A DNA stretch of 64,000 bases from Mastigocoleus testarum BC008. GTDB lineage: Bacteria > Cyanobacteriota > Cyanobacteriia > Cyanobacteriales > Nostocaceae. The stretch covers positions 20,527 to 84,526 of the forward strand of contig NZ_LMTZ01000119.1 in assembly GCF_001456025.1 (NCBI RefSeq), written 5' to 3'. Shown piece by piece: positions 47,111 to 56,615 of this stretch; within the stretch, counting starts at the first letter, position 1; each line of letters begins with the position of its first letter. Both the position numbers and the translations under genes were made by a program. Under the pieces are notes generated by a model. That model was not told the DNA's origin, did not search any database, and saw nothing but the letters and a program-made list of their open reading frames with translations.

Positions 47111-47767
47111 ATGACAATTAAATTCCGCGATCGTACAAAAGCAGGGAAGCTAGTCGCTCAAAGACTTAAAGCCTATGCAAATCGCCTAGATACAATTGTG
47201 CTGGCTGTACCCCGTGGTGGAGTTCCAGTAGGATTTGAGGTCGCAAAATCATTAAACATCCCGCTTGATATCTGCATCATTAGAAAACTTGGGGTACCAC
47301 ATCATAAGGAATTAGCGATGGGTGCGATTGCACCTAATGGAATTCGAGTACTCAATTATAGTGTTTTAAATGACTGGGAAATTGATAGTAAGATAATTGA
47401 CAAAATTGCTAGTAAAGAATTACGAGAATTAAGAAGGCGCGCTCGTTCCTATAGAGGTCATTGTCCGTCGCTGAATGTACGTAACTGTACAGTAATCCTT
47501 GTAGATGACGGCATTGCTACGGGCTCAACGGTACGGGCTGCGATCGCCATACTACAAGAACAACAACCCAAGGAAATAATAGTAGCTATTCCTGTCGCAC
47601 CAGCAACAGTCTACGAACAATTAAGGGCAGAAGTCGATAAAGTAATATGTTTGGCAACTCCCGAACCTTTTTATGCTGTCGGCTTATATTATGATGATTT
47701 TTCCCAAACAAGTGACAAGCAAGTACATGAATTGCTAGAGAAATCTTCAGTAATGCTTACCGCGTAG
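47111..47767 (+). CDS. Phosphoribosyltransferase-domain protein
   Basis: The PRPP-binding signature VILVDDGIATGSTVRAA is present, with the upstream VLAVPRGGVPVGFEVA and IRKLGVPHHKELAMGAI motifs of the stand-alone PRTase family common in bacteria. The Met at 47111 follows GGGGGTGAG and gives 218 residues; an earlier start at 47066 is less likely. The nucleobase substrate is not known for this family. It is paired with a dienelactone-hydrolase-like gene 96 bases downstream, a pairing (or fusion) seen in other genomes. Confidence 0.88.
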   Translation: MTIKFRDRTKAGKLVAQRLKAYANRLDTIVLAVPRGGVPVGFEVAKSLNIPLDICIIRKLGVPHHKELAMGAIAPNGIRVLNYSVLNDWEIDSKIIDKIASKELRELRRRARSYRGHCPSLNVRNCTVILVDDGIATGSTVRAAIAILQEQQPKEIIVAIPVAPATVYEQLRAEVDKVICLATPEPFYAVGLYYDDFSQTSDKQVHELLEKSSVMLTA

Positions 47768-47863
47768 ATATAGAAAATTGTAGTGCAAGGGGTAAATTTA
47801 ACGACTTAAAAGTAATTACTTTAATACTAACTACGCATCAAAAACTTGTAAGAGGGTGTCCAA

Positions 47864-48580
47864 ATGACTCGAAATTTTTTATACGATGTTGAGGAAAAAC
47901 TAGTTTCAGTGAAGCTGGGTTCAATTAGTTTACAAGCTGAAATTGTTTTACCTGAGGATTCCCAGGGGATAGTTATCTTTGCCCATGGTAGCGCTAGTAG
48001 TTGCTACAACACTCGCAATCGTTATCTTGCCCATATTTTACGTCAGAGTGGAGGACTTGCAACTATACTAGTTGACTTATTAACAAAAGAGGAGGAAGCA
48101 ATCGATCTGAGAACTGCTCATTTCCGTAATAGTATTACTTTCCTCGCAACAAGATTAGTCTGTATCACTGACTGGTTAATTGATAATTCCATCACTAATA
48201 ATCTGAAAATTGGTTACTTTGGTGATTGTGTCGCTGGAGGCGCTGCATTACTTGCAGCAGCACAACGTCCAACAGTTGTTGAAGCATTAGTTTCTCGTAG
48301 TGGAGAAACTTATCTGGAATCTAAGGTTCTATCCTATGTGCAAGCTCCGACACTAATGATTGTCGGTGGATGTGATATTTCAGCAATTACCGTGAGTGAA
48401 GATGCGATGACAAAAATTCAGACACCCAAGAAACAATTAGAGGTAATTCCAGGAGCAACTTATCAATTTCAGGAACCAGGTGCATTGGATGAAGTTGCTC
48501 GTTTAGCAAGTTGTTGGTTCAAGCATTATTTGACATCCCCTCATAAACAAGATTTACACCTTCATGCGATGTCTCTGTAA
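47864..48580 (+). CDS. Dienelactone-hydrolase-like protein with altered catalytic triad
   Basis: The alpha/beta-hydrolase fold is evident (GIVIFAHGSASS oxyanion loop, GYFGDCVAGGAAL elbow, LMIVGGCD acid loop). Homologues that accompany phosphoribosyltransferases read GYFGAST at the elbow and GATHLFEEPG near the end. Here the nucleophile position is C122 rather than Ser, D171 is kept, and the position of the catalytic His is Y210 (GATYQFQEPG). Loss of the His makes normal hydrolysis unlikely, so it may be inactive, a binding protein, or changed in chemistry. The reading frame is intact. Confidence 0.8.
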   Translation: MTRNFLYDVEEKLVSVKLGSISLQAEIVLPEDSQGIVIFAHGSASSCYNTRNRYLAHILRQSGGLATILVDLLTKEEEAIDLRTAHFRNSITFLATRLVCITDWLIDNSITNNLKIGYFGDCVAGGAALLAAAQRPTVVEALVSRSGETYLESKVLSYVQAPTLMIVGGCDISAITVSEDAMTKIQTPKKQLEVIPGATYQFQEPGALDEVARLASCWFKHYLTSPHKQDLHLHAMSL

Positions 48581-49075
48581 CCGACTCAGATTTTATAAGG
48601 CTTTGGTAAAAGTTTATTACAGAGGCGATCTGCGTAGCACCATTGCAAGTGAAGTAGATAGACTTAAGCCGCCTAAATACTAGAAGAAAGGAGGTTTGCG
48701 GCTATCACATTTCCCGCATAAGCACTGGCTTATAAAGATGGTCAAGTTTACGCGTCTGTCACAATCCCTTGTGTTTTTAACCAAGGGAGATGTCAACAAA
48801 ATTTTATAATAATTATGGAGAAAACCCCGGTCTATGCCTACGACACGCAAGCTATTAGCCCGGGGATGAATACTAATAGCAGGTTTTAACCTGCCATAAT
48901 TTTAGTAGTCAAAATTATGCGAAAATGCTAGTGGAAGACAGTGTAAACATTTAAAGAAGCATTTAAAAGTGCTGCCTTGCCTATATCTCCTGCATCGAGG
49001 CTAGGAGTTTTAGGTTTAGACTAGTTCTTATAAATTTGAATTGTAAATTGTAGTGTGAATCGCAAAGTTGTCAAA
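48581..49075. other. Spacer with GC-rich stem elements, no gene seen
   Basis: This 495-base region between convergent genes contains several structured pieces. AGCCGC and GCGGCT flank a loop at about 48670-48705. CCCCGG near 48836 can pair with CCGGGG near 48873, followed by GCAGGTTTTAACCTGC, a perfect 16-base hairpin palindrome near 48881-48896. These resemble ends of small insertion elements, but no transposase fragment is convincing. Confidence 0.4.
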
Positions 49076-50506
49076 TTATTGTGACCAATCTTGACCAATC
49101 CGAATGGTAATATCTGATTGAATATCACCAGCAGATGATACTTCTATTTCTCCCGTACCTAAGATTTTTTGCAATTGTTTCCCAGCTCTTTTATTTCCTT
49201 TCTGAATGATGATTTGAGTTTTAGCATGGGGATCTGGCCATTCTTCCGCAGTATAAATCTGTGTAAATCCTTTTTGTTTTAAAGAATTAATTAGTTGTTT
49301 AGTTAACTGTGGTTTACCAGTTGTATTCTGAATGGCAACTTTCAGCTTTTTCAAAGGTCGAGAATCAGATCTAATACCCGATATATTCACACCAGTATAT
49401 TTTTCCAATAAATCCGCTCTACCATTAAGACTTAACCAATAACTATCGGGATCGCGACTCAAACGACTAAATATTCCTGGCAAAGTTGTCATCTCGAACT
49501 TATCTCGTTCCAAGTTAAGTGCAAAATTAACCAATGCCATCATTTCTTCAAGCCTGAGATTAGTATCAACATGTTTATCCATCATGCGAACTAACTGGGG
49601 TAATTCAGGCAACACCGTAGGACTTGAAAGACGTTGCCGCAACCCTTTTAATAATGCTTGTTGTCGTTGTACTCTTCCTAGATCTCCCTTACCTTCTTCT
49701 CGGTAGCGAACGAACTCCAGGGCTTGGTCTCCATTTAAATTTTGCCAACCTTTAACCAAATTAATGGATAAACCCTGAGTTCGATCTCGGTAGACCATTG
49801 TTTTAGGAACAAATACTTCTATACCACCCAAGCGATCTATCAATTGACGAAAACCACTAGTGGAAATGCGAATGTAACGGTCAATTGGAGCATTACTTAA
49901 AGTTCGACTTATTACCCTTGCAGCTAAAACAGGACCACCTTGATTGTTTGCTTCCGATACTTTAGTTAGACCCTGCTCAGGAATCGAAATCATTGTGTCC
50001 CTAGGGATAGATAATACCCGAATATTTTTATTCTGTTCGTTAGGGTTGATACGTAAAAGTAACATTGCATCACTTTTACCACCAAAACTATCGGCAGAAC
50101 CATCCACTGCACCCTTCACCGGTTCAATCCCCAAAACTAAAATGTTCATTGGTTTAATGAATTGGTATTCGGAGATACTGTTCCATAAATCCCCTGGTAG
50201 TGGTGAGGAAGTCGCGCGATCGCCAGCCCATCCCAATTCATCTTCGGTACGATCGATGTCACTCCATAGGGGTGTCCACAATGCCAGAGTTGATGCTAAT
50301 AAGCCCGACAAAGTAACCCCAACAACACCAGTCATAAACCAAAATAACCATTTAGGTATTCTTAAACCCAAACGATGATAAAGCTGGCTGGGAATAGAAC
50401 TAGCTTTAACGGTAGTTTTATCTTCTGTGTAAAAACTTGTCTTGCTTGATACCTCAGATGACTGAGATACTTTTTGGTTTACTCTACTTTTTATTTGGTC
50501 AATCAC
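49076..50506 (-). CDS. LytR-CpsA-Psr (LCP) family cell-envelope ligase
   Basis: A single membrane segment (about residues 54-78, FWFMTGVVGVTLSGLLASTLALW in part) is followed by the LCP domain with MNILVLGIEP, DAMLLLRINP, IRVLSIPRDTMISIP, RYREEGKGDLGRVQRQQ, containing the Arg and Asp residues that bind the polyprenyl pyrophosphate head. Residues 365-476 form a LytR_C domain. LCP enzymes transfer glycopolymers from undecaprenyl pyrophosphate to the wall. The divergent GDP-mannose gene upstream fits a polysaccharide role. Confidence 0.9.
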   Translation of the reverse strand: MIDQIKSRVNQKVSQSSEVSSKTSFYTEDKTTVKASSIPSQLYHRLGLRIPKWLFWFMTGVVGVTLSGLLASTLALWTPLWSDIDRTEDELGWAGDRATSSPLPGDLWNSISEYQFIKPMNILVLGIEPVKGAVDGSADSFGGKSDAMLLLRINPNEQNKNIRVLSIPRDTMISIPEQGLTKVSEANNQGGPVLAARVISRTLSNAPIDRYIRISTSGFRQLIDRLGGIEVFVPKTMVYRDRTQGLSINLVKGWQNLNGDQALEFVRYREEGKGDLGRVQRQQALLKGLRQRLSSPTVLPELPQLVRMMDKHVDTNLRLEEMMALVNFALNLERDKFEMTTLPGIFSRLSRDPDSYWLSLNGRADLLEKYTGVNISGIRSDSRPLKKLKVAIQNTTGKPQLTKQLINSLKQKGFTQIYTAEEWPDPHAKTQIIIQKGNKRAGKQLQKILGTGEIEVSSAGDIQSDITIRIGQDWSQ

Positions 50507-50619
50507 AACTAACTCCCCACTCTACCACTCCCTAAAAGTTATGTTAAAGCAATAAAAGTTGCCAGTTCTTAATGTCACAGTAAACTTGTAGTGTTCCTCA
50601 ATAATGTATTTATGAAAAT

Positions 50620-51684
50620 ATGACTAAACCATTCTTTCCTGTAATTCTTGCTGGTGGAAAAGGCGAACGTTTTTGGCCCTTGAGTCGCAAAGAACGCCCC
50701 AAGCAATTCTTATGTTTGGATGGTGGTTCTCGCAGTTTACTACAATCAACTGCAGATAGATTACTAACACTTGCAGGAGATTGGAACTCATTATGGGTCA
50801 TCACTGCTGCAGTGGTAGCAAAAGGAGTCAGGGAACAGTTACCCCAATTACCATCCGACAACTTACTGGTTGAATCTGAAGGAAGGGACACAGCTGCTGC
50901 GGTTGCTTGGACGAGCTTGGAAATTAAAAAACGCTACGGAGAAGATGCAATCATTGGTTTTTTTCCCGCGGACCATTGGATTGCCGATTTAGATAAGTTT
51001 GCTGGTACTTTAGATGCTGCAATTGAACTTGCAAGCAATAAAGATGCCATAGTCACTTTGGGGATCAAACCTACTTTTCCATCTACTGGTTACGGCTACA
51101 TCGAGCAGGGAGAAAATACGGGTAGTTTTAATAACTTGCCAGCTTATCATGTTAACCGCTTCACTGAAAAGCCCGATCGCCGAGTTGCAGAAACTTTTTT
51201 ATCTACAGGACGCTTTAGTTGGAATAGCGGAATGTTTGTTTTCCGGGCAGGTGTTGTCCTCAACGAACTTCACAAACATGCTCCTGAAATTATCGAGCCA
51301 CTAGAGAAAAATGGTCCGAGTATTTATCCGCAATTACCTAAAAAAAGTATAGACTATGCCTTAATGGAAAAAACCAGTCTAGCGTATGTTTTACCTGCAG
51401 AATTTGGCTGGGATGATTTAGGTGACTGGAATGCTATTGAGCGTTTACTAAAAACTGAAAATACTTCCAATGTAGAATTAGCTAACCATGTAGGCCTAGA
51501 TACTAAAGGAGCTATTGTTTATGCCACAGATAGAAATGATGTTATTGTTACCATTGGTTTAGAAGATGTGGTGATTGTTCGCGATCGCAACGTGACATTG
51601 ATGGTAAAAAAAGAGCGCACTCAAGAAATTAAGCAGTTACTGAAAACTCTCAAAGAGGATTCCCGATTTACTCATCTTTTGTAA
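50620..51684 (+). CDS. Mannose-1-phosphate guanylyltransferase
   Basis: The nucleotidyltransferase signature VILAGGKGERFWPLSRKERPKQF is at the N-terminus (residues 6-28, shown in part), with FFPADHWI, PSTGYGYIEQG, VNRFTEKP, WNSGMFVFR and FGWDDLGDW following. It makes GDP-mannose from mannose-1-phosphate and GTP for extracellular polysaccharide and glycolipids. At 354 residues it lacks the phosphomannose isomerase domain of bifunctional ManC. It shares a 113-base divergent spacer with the LCP gene. Confidence 0.93.
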   Translation: MTKPFFPVILAGGKGERFWPLSRKERPKQFLCLDGGSRSLLQSTADRLLTLAGDWNSLWVITAAVVAKGVREQLPQLPSDNLLVESEGRDTAAAVAWTSLEIKKRYGEDAIIGFFPADHWIADLDKFAGTLDAAIELASNKDAIVTLGIKPTFPSTGYGYIEQGENTGSFNNLPAYHVNRFTEKPDRRVAETFLSTGRFSWNSGMFVFRAGVVLNELHKHAPEIIEPLEKNGPSIYPQLPKKSIDYALMEKTSLAYVLPAEFGWDDLGDWNAIERLLKTENTSNVELANHVGLDTKGAIVYATDRNDVIVTIGLEDVVIVRDRNVTLMVKKERTQEIKQLLKTLKEDSRFTHLL

Positions 51685-51959
51685 GCTATTGTAAATAGTT
51701 AATTTGCAGAAGATATGAGAATAATTATTTTTAAATTAATCTTAATTCTTCTGTTAATAATTTAGCAAATAAGCCATCTTCGTGTGGAAAATGTAATTTT
51801 TATTTAAGTCCGTTGAGGGATTTGTAAAGTTAATTGGGGTACATCTTAAATATCAACTAATTAAATAGAGGAAAAATAATATTAAATGTCCAAATATATG
51901 ATATTTAATCTCTATATATTTTATTTTTGATATTTGTTCCCCAATACTTTTATCACTTA

Positions 51960-52078
51960 ATAGTTAGCAGTTCGCAGTTCATGGCTAATACCACACCCTT
52001 ACGAGCTACAGTTAATAATTATTAATCAATAATCTCCACTTCCCAATTCCTAATTCCCACTTTCCAATTCCCGATAAC
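51960..52078. repeat. Short dispersed repeats ahead of the ABC1 kinase gene
   Basis: TTAGCAGTTCGCAGTTCATGG and the following element (CATGGCTAATACCACACCC at about 51979) match repeats in the fabG upstream cluster near 30431. Then come three similar copies of CCAATTCC(T)AATTCCC. The rest of the 397-base spacer has no recognisable feature. Confidence 0.65.
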
Positions 52079-52081
52079 ACA

Positions 52082-53728
52082 ATGTTCATAACCCAAACAG
52101 TTCCTCGTCAAAGAGAAATTATTGAAGTTTTACTACGTAATGGCTGGGACTATATGAGGCGATTACTAACTGGTGGTAAAGCCGATAGACCTCAGTTACC
52201 GACTCCAGCTGTTTTAAAAAATATTTTGGTAGATTTGGGACCAGTATATATTAAGCTAGGACAGCTTCTTTCCACTCGTCCCGATTTACTCAGTGGTGCA
52301 TATATAGATGAACTTTCAACCTTACAAGATGAAGTTCCTCCAGTACCTTGGTCAGAAGTTGAAATCATTATTCGCAAACAATTAAATAAACCATTAAGTG
52401 AAATATTTTCTACTATCAATCCCATACCTGTAGCTGCAGGTTCTATCGCTCAAACACACCGCGCAACTTTAGCAAATGGTCGCGAAGTTGCATTAAAAGT
52501 ACAACGTCCTGGGATAGATATTACTGTTTCTCGCGATATAGCTTTAATTGAAGGAATCGCCGATCTAGTCTCAAGAACTGATTTTGGTCAAATTTATGAA
52601 ATTAAAACAATTGCGGATGAGTTTTGTAAGGCTTTAGAAGATGAGTTAGATTTTACTCGCGAAGCTGGTTTTACCGATAAATTAAGGAGTAATTTATCTC
52701 AAAGTAAGTGGTTTGATCCCCAAAAGTTAGTAGTAGCAGAAATTGATTGGGAATTGACTACACCAAAATTATTGGTAATGGAATGGTTGGATGGAGGACC
52801 AATTTTATCTGCTGATTTGGGAAATCATAAAAATGGCAAAGACCCTACTACGGAACGTAAAGAAATTACTTCTTTACTATTTCGAGCTTTTTCACAACAA
52901 TTATATATTGATGGTTTTTTCCATGCCGATCCCCACCCAGGAAATATTTTTTATCTCAAAGACGGTCGTGTTGCCTTGTTAGATTGTGGTATGGTGGGGA
53001 GACTCGATCCCCGCACGCAACAAATATTGATTGAAATGTTGTTGGCAATTGTCGATCTTGATGCTCAACGATGTGCCCAATTAACTTTACAGTTATCAGA
53101 CGTTTCTCAAAAAGTAAATTTATCTCGTTTGGAAGCTGACTACGACCGATTATTAAGAAAATACTTTAACTTGAGTTTATCTCAATTAAATTTTTCCGAG
53201 GTAGTTTACGAAATTTTTCAAGTAGCTCGGAATAACAGAATTCGTTTACCCAGCAATATGGGTTTGTATGCAAAAACAATTGCTAATTTAGAAGGACTAG
53301 CCCGCTCCTTTAATCCCGAACTTAACTTTTTAGATGAAATTAAACCTTTAATAACAGATCTATTCCGTCAACAATTATTTGGCGATGCTCCCGTAAGATC
53401 CCTGTTGAGAACAGCTTTAGATTTAAAAAGTCTGTCTTTGCAATCTCCCCGACAATTAGAATTGGTTCTTGAGCGTGTCACCTCAGAAACTTTGCAATGG
53501 AATTTATCACTCAAAGGGTTAGATAATTTGCGTCGAACAGCAGATGATGCAGCTAACCGTTTATCCTTTAGTATATTAGTAGGTTCGCTGATTATGGGAG
53601 CAGCAATTGTTTCTAGTAATGCTAAAACCAATCAGCTTTCTATTATTAGTAATGTTTTATTTGCTACCGCTAGTTTACTGAGTATATGGTTAATTATTAG
53701 CATTTTACGATCTGGTCGTTTGCGGTAA
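52082..53728 (+). CDS. ABC1/AarF/UbiB-family atypical kinase
   Basis: The family's KxGQ motif (YIKLGQLLSTRPDLL), the A-rich loop AAGSIAQTHRA, the ATP Lys (VALKVQRPG), the catalytic HADPHPGN and LLDCGMVGRL motifs are all present. Two C-terminal membrane segments (LVGSLIMGAAIVS, LFATASLLSIWLIISIL) match UbiB-like members. Cyanobacterial members are linked to plastoquinone and lipid metabolism at the thylakoid; the exact substrate is unknown. Length (548) is typical. Confidence 0.92.
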   Translation: MFITQTVPRQREIIEVLLRNGWDYMRRLLTGGKADRPQLPTPAVLKNILVDLGPVYIKLGQLLSTRPDLLSGAYIDELSTLQDEVPPVPWSEVEIIIRKQLNKPLSEIFSTINPIPVAAGSIAQTHRATLANGREVALKVQRPGIDITVSRDIALIEGIADLVSRTDFGQIYEIKTIADEFCKALEDELDFTREAGFTDKLRSNLSQSKWFDPQKLVVAEIDWELTTPKLLVMEWLDGGPILSADLGNHKNGKDPTTERKEITSLLFRAFSQQLYIDGFFHADPHPGNIFYLKDGRVALLDCGMVGRLDPRTQQILIEMLLAIVDLDAQRCAQLTLQLSDVSQKVNLSRLEADYDRLLRKYFNLSLSQLNFSEVVYEIFQVARNNRIRLPSNMGLYAKTIANLEGLARSFNPELNFLDEIKPLITDLFRQQLFGDAPVRSLLRTALDLKSLSLQSPRQLELVLERVTSETLQWNLSLKGLDNLRRTADDAANRLSFSILVGSLIMGAAIVSSNAKTNQLSIISNVLFATASLLSIWLIISILRSGRLR

Positions 53729-53868
53729 ATTATGCCGGTCGTAGAAAAATATTTCCATAATCTATACCAATTTATTTGTATTCCCCTGCATTTAATTCCA
53801 AAATAATAATAAATTAAGAATTGGAGATAGATTCCAACTATTTGTACTGCATCTCCCAATTCAAATCT

Positions 53869-54855
53869 ATGTCTATTATTGTTGCTCAACACTTGAGCAA
53901 GTCTTATCCAGTCGCTGTGAAAGAACCAGGTCTTAAAGGTACTATCGATCACTTTTTCCGGCGTAAATATCGTGAAATCAACGCTGTACAAGACATTTCC
54001 TTTGAAATCGACCAAGGAGAAGTGGTAGGTTTTCTTGGAGCGAATGGTGCAGGTAAAACAACCACCCTAAAAATGCTCGCGGGGTTAATTCATCCCTCGA
54101 AAGGAAAAATTCGCGTTGGTGGAAGAACACCATTCGAACGCCAAGAAAAATTTCTCCGACAAATTACTTTGGTAATGGGACAAAAACAGCAATTATTGTG
54201 GGACTTACCCGCACTAGATTCTTTAAGAATCAATGCTGCTGTTTACGAACTTTCAGCAAAAGAATTTAAGCGTAGGGTCGGAGAATTATCTGAAATGCTT
54301 TCCCTAGAGGAAAAACTTACCCAACCAGTGCGGAAGTTGTCTTTAGGAGAACGAATGAAAGCTGAACTGTTAGCTGCACTTTTACATCGTCCTCAGGTCT
54401 TATTTTTAGACGAACCAACTTTAGGTTTGGATATTAATGCTCAAGTAGGAGTGCGTGACTTTCTGCGCGAATATAATCGACGTTATCGGGCGACAGTGCT
54501 TTTAACCAGTCACTACATGGCAGATATTACTGCTCTATGCGAGCGAGTATTATTAATTCATGAAGGAGAATTGATGTATGATGGCAGTCTAGATGGACTT
54601 CTGGAAAGATTTGCCCCCTACAGGGAAGTTTATATAGAACTAGAGCGAGATGTACCGGAAGAAAAACTTAAATCCTATGGTGACTTAAAAAAAGTCGAAG
54701 GGCGTTTGGCTTGTTATGCGATCGAGCAAGATGACTTAACCCGTGCTGTTGGACGGATATTAACAGATTTAGAAGTTGTAGATTTAACAGTTACAGAACC
54801 TCCTGTGGAAGAAGTTATTGGGAGGGTTTTCCAAGGTGGAATTATGAGTGTTTAA
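53869..54855 (+). CDS. ABC transporter ATP-binding protein (ABC-2 exporter type)
   Basis: The Met at 53869 (MSIIVAQHLSKSY) starts a standard ATPase; a TTG 48 bases upstream adds unrelated residues. Walker A GANGAGKTTT, the signature LSLGERMKAEL, Walker B VLFLDEPTLGLD and the H-loop TSHYM are intact. The C-terminal extension (YREVYIELERDVPEE onward) is typical of NatA-like ATPases of ABC-2 exporters. The permease follows 280 bases downstream. Confidence 0.92.
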   Translation: MSIIVAQHLSKSYPVAVKEPGLKGTIDHFFRRKYREINAVQDISFEIDQGEVVGFLGANGAGKTTTLKMLAGLIHPSKGKIRVGGRTPFERQEKFLRQITLVMGQKQQLLWDLPALDSLRINAAVYELSAKEFKRRVGELSEMLSLEEKLTQPVRKLSLGERMKAELLAALLHRPQVLFLDEPTLGLDINAQVGVRDFLREYNRRYRATVLLTSHYMADITALCERVLLIHEGELMYDGSLDGLLERFAPYREVYIELERDVPEEKLKSYGDLKKVEGRLACYAIEQDDLTRAVGRILTDLEVVDLTVTEPPVEEVIGRVFQGGIMSV

Positions 54856-55135
54856 TGTTTGCTACATCTTTGTGCGTAATATAATTCTGTATCAAAATTT
54901 TGGGATTCTGCTTTTTTGCTTCTGCTTTTTTGCTTAAAACTTTAGCATTATTTCCCCAGGTATGAAGTTTTTCCCTGCTTGAATTTTTCTCAGCATGAAG
55001 TTTTTAAGCTTGCATTGAAGATCATAATTACTTATTCAATTAGGAAGATACCAAAGTCAATTTTTTAAGACTAAAGGCTGAGTTTATCTATTTTTTTCAG
55101 CCACAGTTGAGGAAATATTTCACCACAAGAATTAC

Positions 55136-55924
55136 ATGAAAATAATTTGTAACAAAATTTCTACTTTTCTCTCTGTTTACTATGCTTACATGCTGGAATA
55201 TCGGGCTGAGTTAGTTCTTTGGGTTTTATCTGGCTCATTACCAATTATTTTGATGGGTGTTTGGAGCCAAGCTGCTCAAGGAGGGAATTTTAGTTTAACC
55301 TCTGTTGATTTTGCTCGTTACTTTATTGCGGTATTTATTGTTAGACAATTATCGGTGGTTTGGGTCATTTGGGAATTTGAGCGCGAGATAGTTGAAGGTA
55401 AGCTATCACCACGCTTATTACAACCTGTAGATCCTGTATGGCACCATATCAGTAGCCATATCTCAGAAAGAATAGCCCGGACTCCTTTTGCAATAGTTCT
55501 GATTTTATTATTTTTTCTACTTTATCCTCAAGCGTTTTGGTTGCCAAATTTCGGTAATTTATTACTATTTATAATCGCTTCAGTAATGGCATTTGCCCTG
55601 CGTTTTGTGATTCAATATACCTTTGCAATGTTTGCTTTTTGGACGGAAAGAGCCAGTGCTTTAGAAAATTTGTGGTTTCTGTTTTATTTATTCTTATCTG
55701 GTTATATTGCGCCTTTAGAAGTATTTCCGGAAGCTATACGAGAAATAGTATTGCTAACACCCTTTCCTTATTTAATTAATTTTCCTGCTGCTATTTTAGT
55801 GGGAGTTCCTGTAGATCTAGGACGAGGATTTTTGTCAACTATCGGTTGGTTTTTGCTATTTTTAGGTTTGAATAGAATATTTTGGCGATTAGGTTTGAAG
55901 CGATATTCTGGAATGGGTGCTTAG
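55136..55924 (+). CDS. ABC-2 type permease
   Basis: The 262-residue protein has six membrane segments and the typical N-terminus of this exporter family (YMLEYRAELVLWVLSG), with SGYIAPLEVFPEAIREI between the last helices. It is probably the membrane partner of the ATPase upstream. Related loci usually have two different permease genes; only one is in the window, so the exporter may be a homodimer or recruit a permease encoded elsewhere. The 280-base gap contains a duplicated TTCTGCTTTTTTGC motif. Confidence 0.87.
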   Translation: MKIICNKISTFLSVYYAYMLEYRAELVLWVLSGSLPIILMGVWSQAAQGGNFSLTSVDFARYFIAVFIVRQLSVVWVIWEFEREIVEGKLSPRLLQPVDPVWHHISSHISERIARTPFAIVLILLFFLLYPQAFWLPNFGNLLLFIIASVMAFALRFVIQYTFAMFAFWTERASALENLWFLFYLFLSGYIAPLEVFPEAIREIVLLTPFPYLINFPAAILVGVPVDLGRGFLSTIGWFLLFLGLNRIFWRLGLKRYSGMGA

Positions 55925-56063
55925 TTTTAATTTTTACTTCGATATCGGTAGAAGGTTATCTAATTGAGTAAAAGAGGGGAGTGTGGGAAGTATAGGAATT
56001 ATGGGAAGAGGAGGAAATATTTTTGTAGGCGATCGCTTCCTTCAAACAGACACTACAACGCAT

Positions 56064-56306
56064 TCAAGTATTATTTTGCTTTGTATCTGCATTAACTTTT
56101 GATTCAACAACTCGGTCCCGTCGAGCAGGTGGTACTAAATATCCTGTAAAAAAGACTGCAAGTATAGTGAGTGGAGTTTCTATTGTACTGGGAATATCTA
56201 TTTCAAGAATATAGGTATTTGCAATACCAACTGTAAGCTGAACAATAGCAGCAGCGATCGTTGCTGCAGTTACTTTCTGTGCTGGGGTAGGCTTTTCCAT
56301 TCTCAT
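56064..56306 (-). CDS. Small holin-like membrane protein (paralogue of 26029-26301)
   Basis: The 80-residue protein has two hydrophobic segments (about 12-32 and 41-60), then VPPARR and a charged tail. Alignment by eye with the protein at 26029-26301 shows the shared plan KVTAATIAAAI / KVMAATFASAV and FFTGYLVPPA / FTLGYLTPPG. GGGAG nine bases upstream supports the start. It lies 310 bases downstream of an amidase gene on the same strand, the order of a lysis cassette, but the link is inference. Confidence 0.65.
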   Translation of the reverse strand: MRMEKPTPAQKVTAATIAAAIVQLTVGIANTYILEIDIPSTIETPLTILAVFFTGYLVPPARRDRVVESKVNADTKQNNT

Positions 56307-56615
56307 AGGAATAAACTCCCTTTAATTTTGCAACTCTAGCTAAAACTTCAATTGAAAGATGTTTTAATCGATTCGTTATGGTAGAGAGAATATTTTGTTT
56401 GATATCCAGTAGTGCAACAAAAAAAATAGCGATCGCTCATCGTCGGTAATTGATTTTATAAAGACCTACCAAATCTGATACGTCTTTACAGAGTTTTGAG
56501 AATTTTGTGGGGAAATAAACTTTATGGTTAATAGATTGTACAAACAAAATTAATGTGGTGGGCTACTAGTTTTATAGTTATATTTATTTACTCAAAAGTA
56601 GTAATGCTTAGTCTT
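56307..56615. other. Spacer without recognised gene
   Basis: About 310 bases between the amidase stop and the holin-like start. A HIP1 octamer is present near 56430. Promoter elements are expected but none is assigned. Confidence 0.35.

Noticed and set aside
48696..48905. Open stretch resembling a TnpB tail
   Set aside because: The frame is open by chance; no zinc-finger Cys or DDE/RuvC motif of TnpB could be found.
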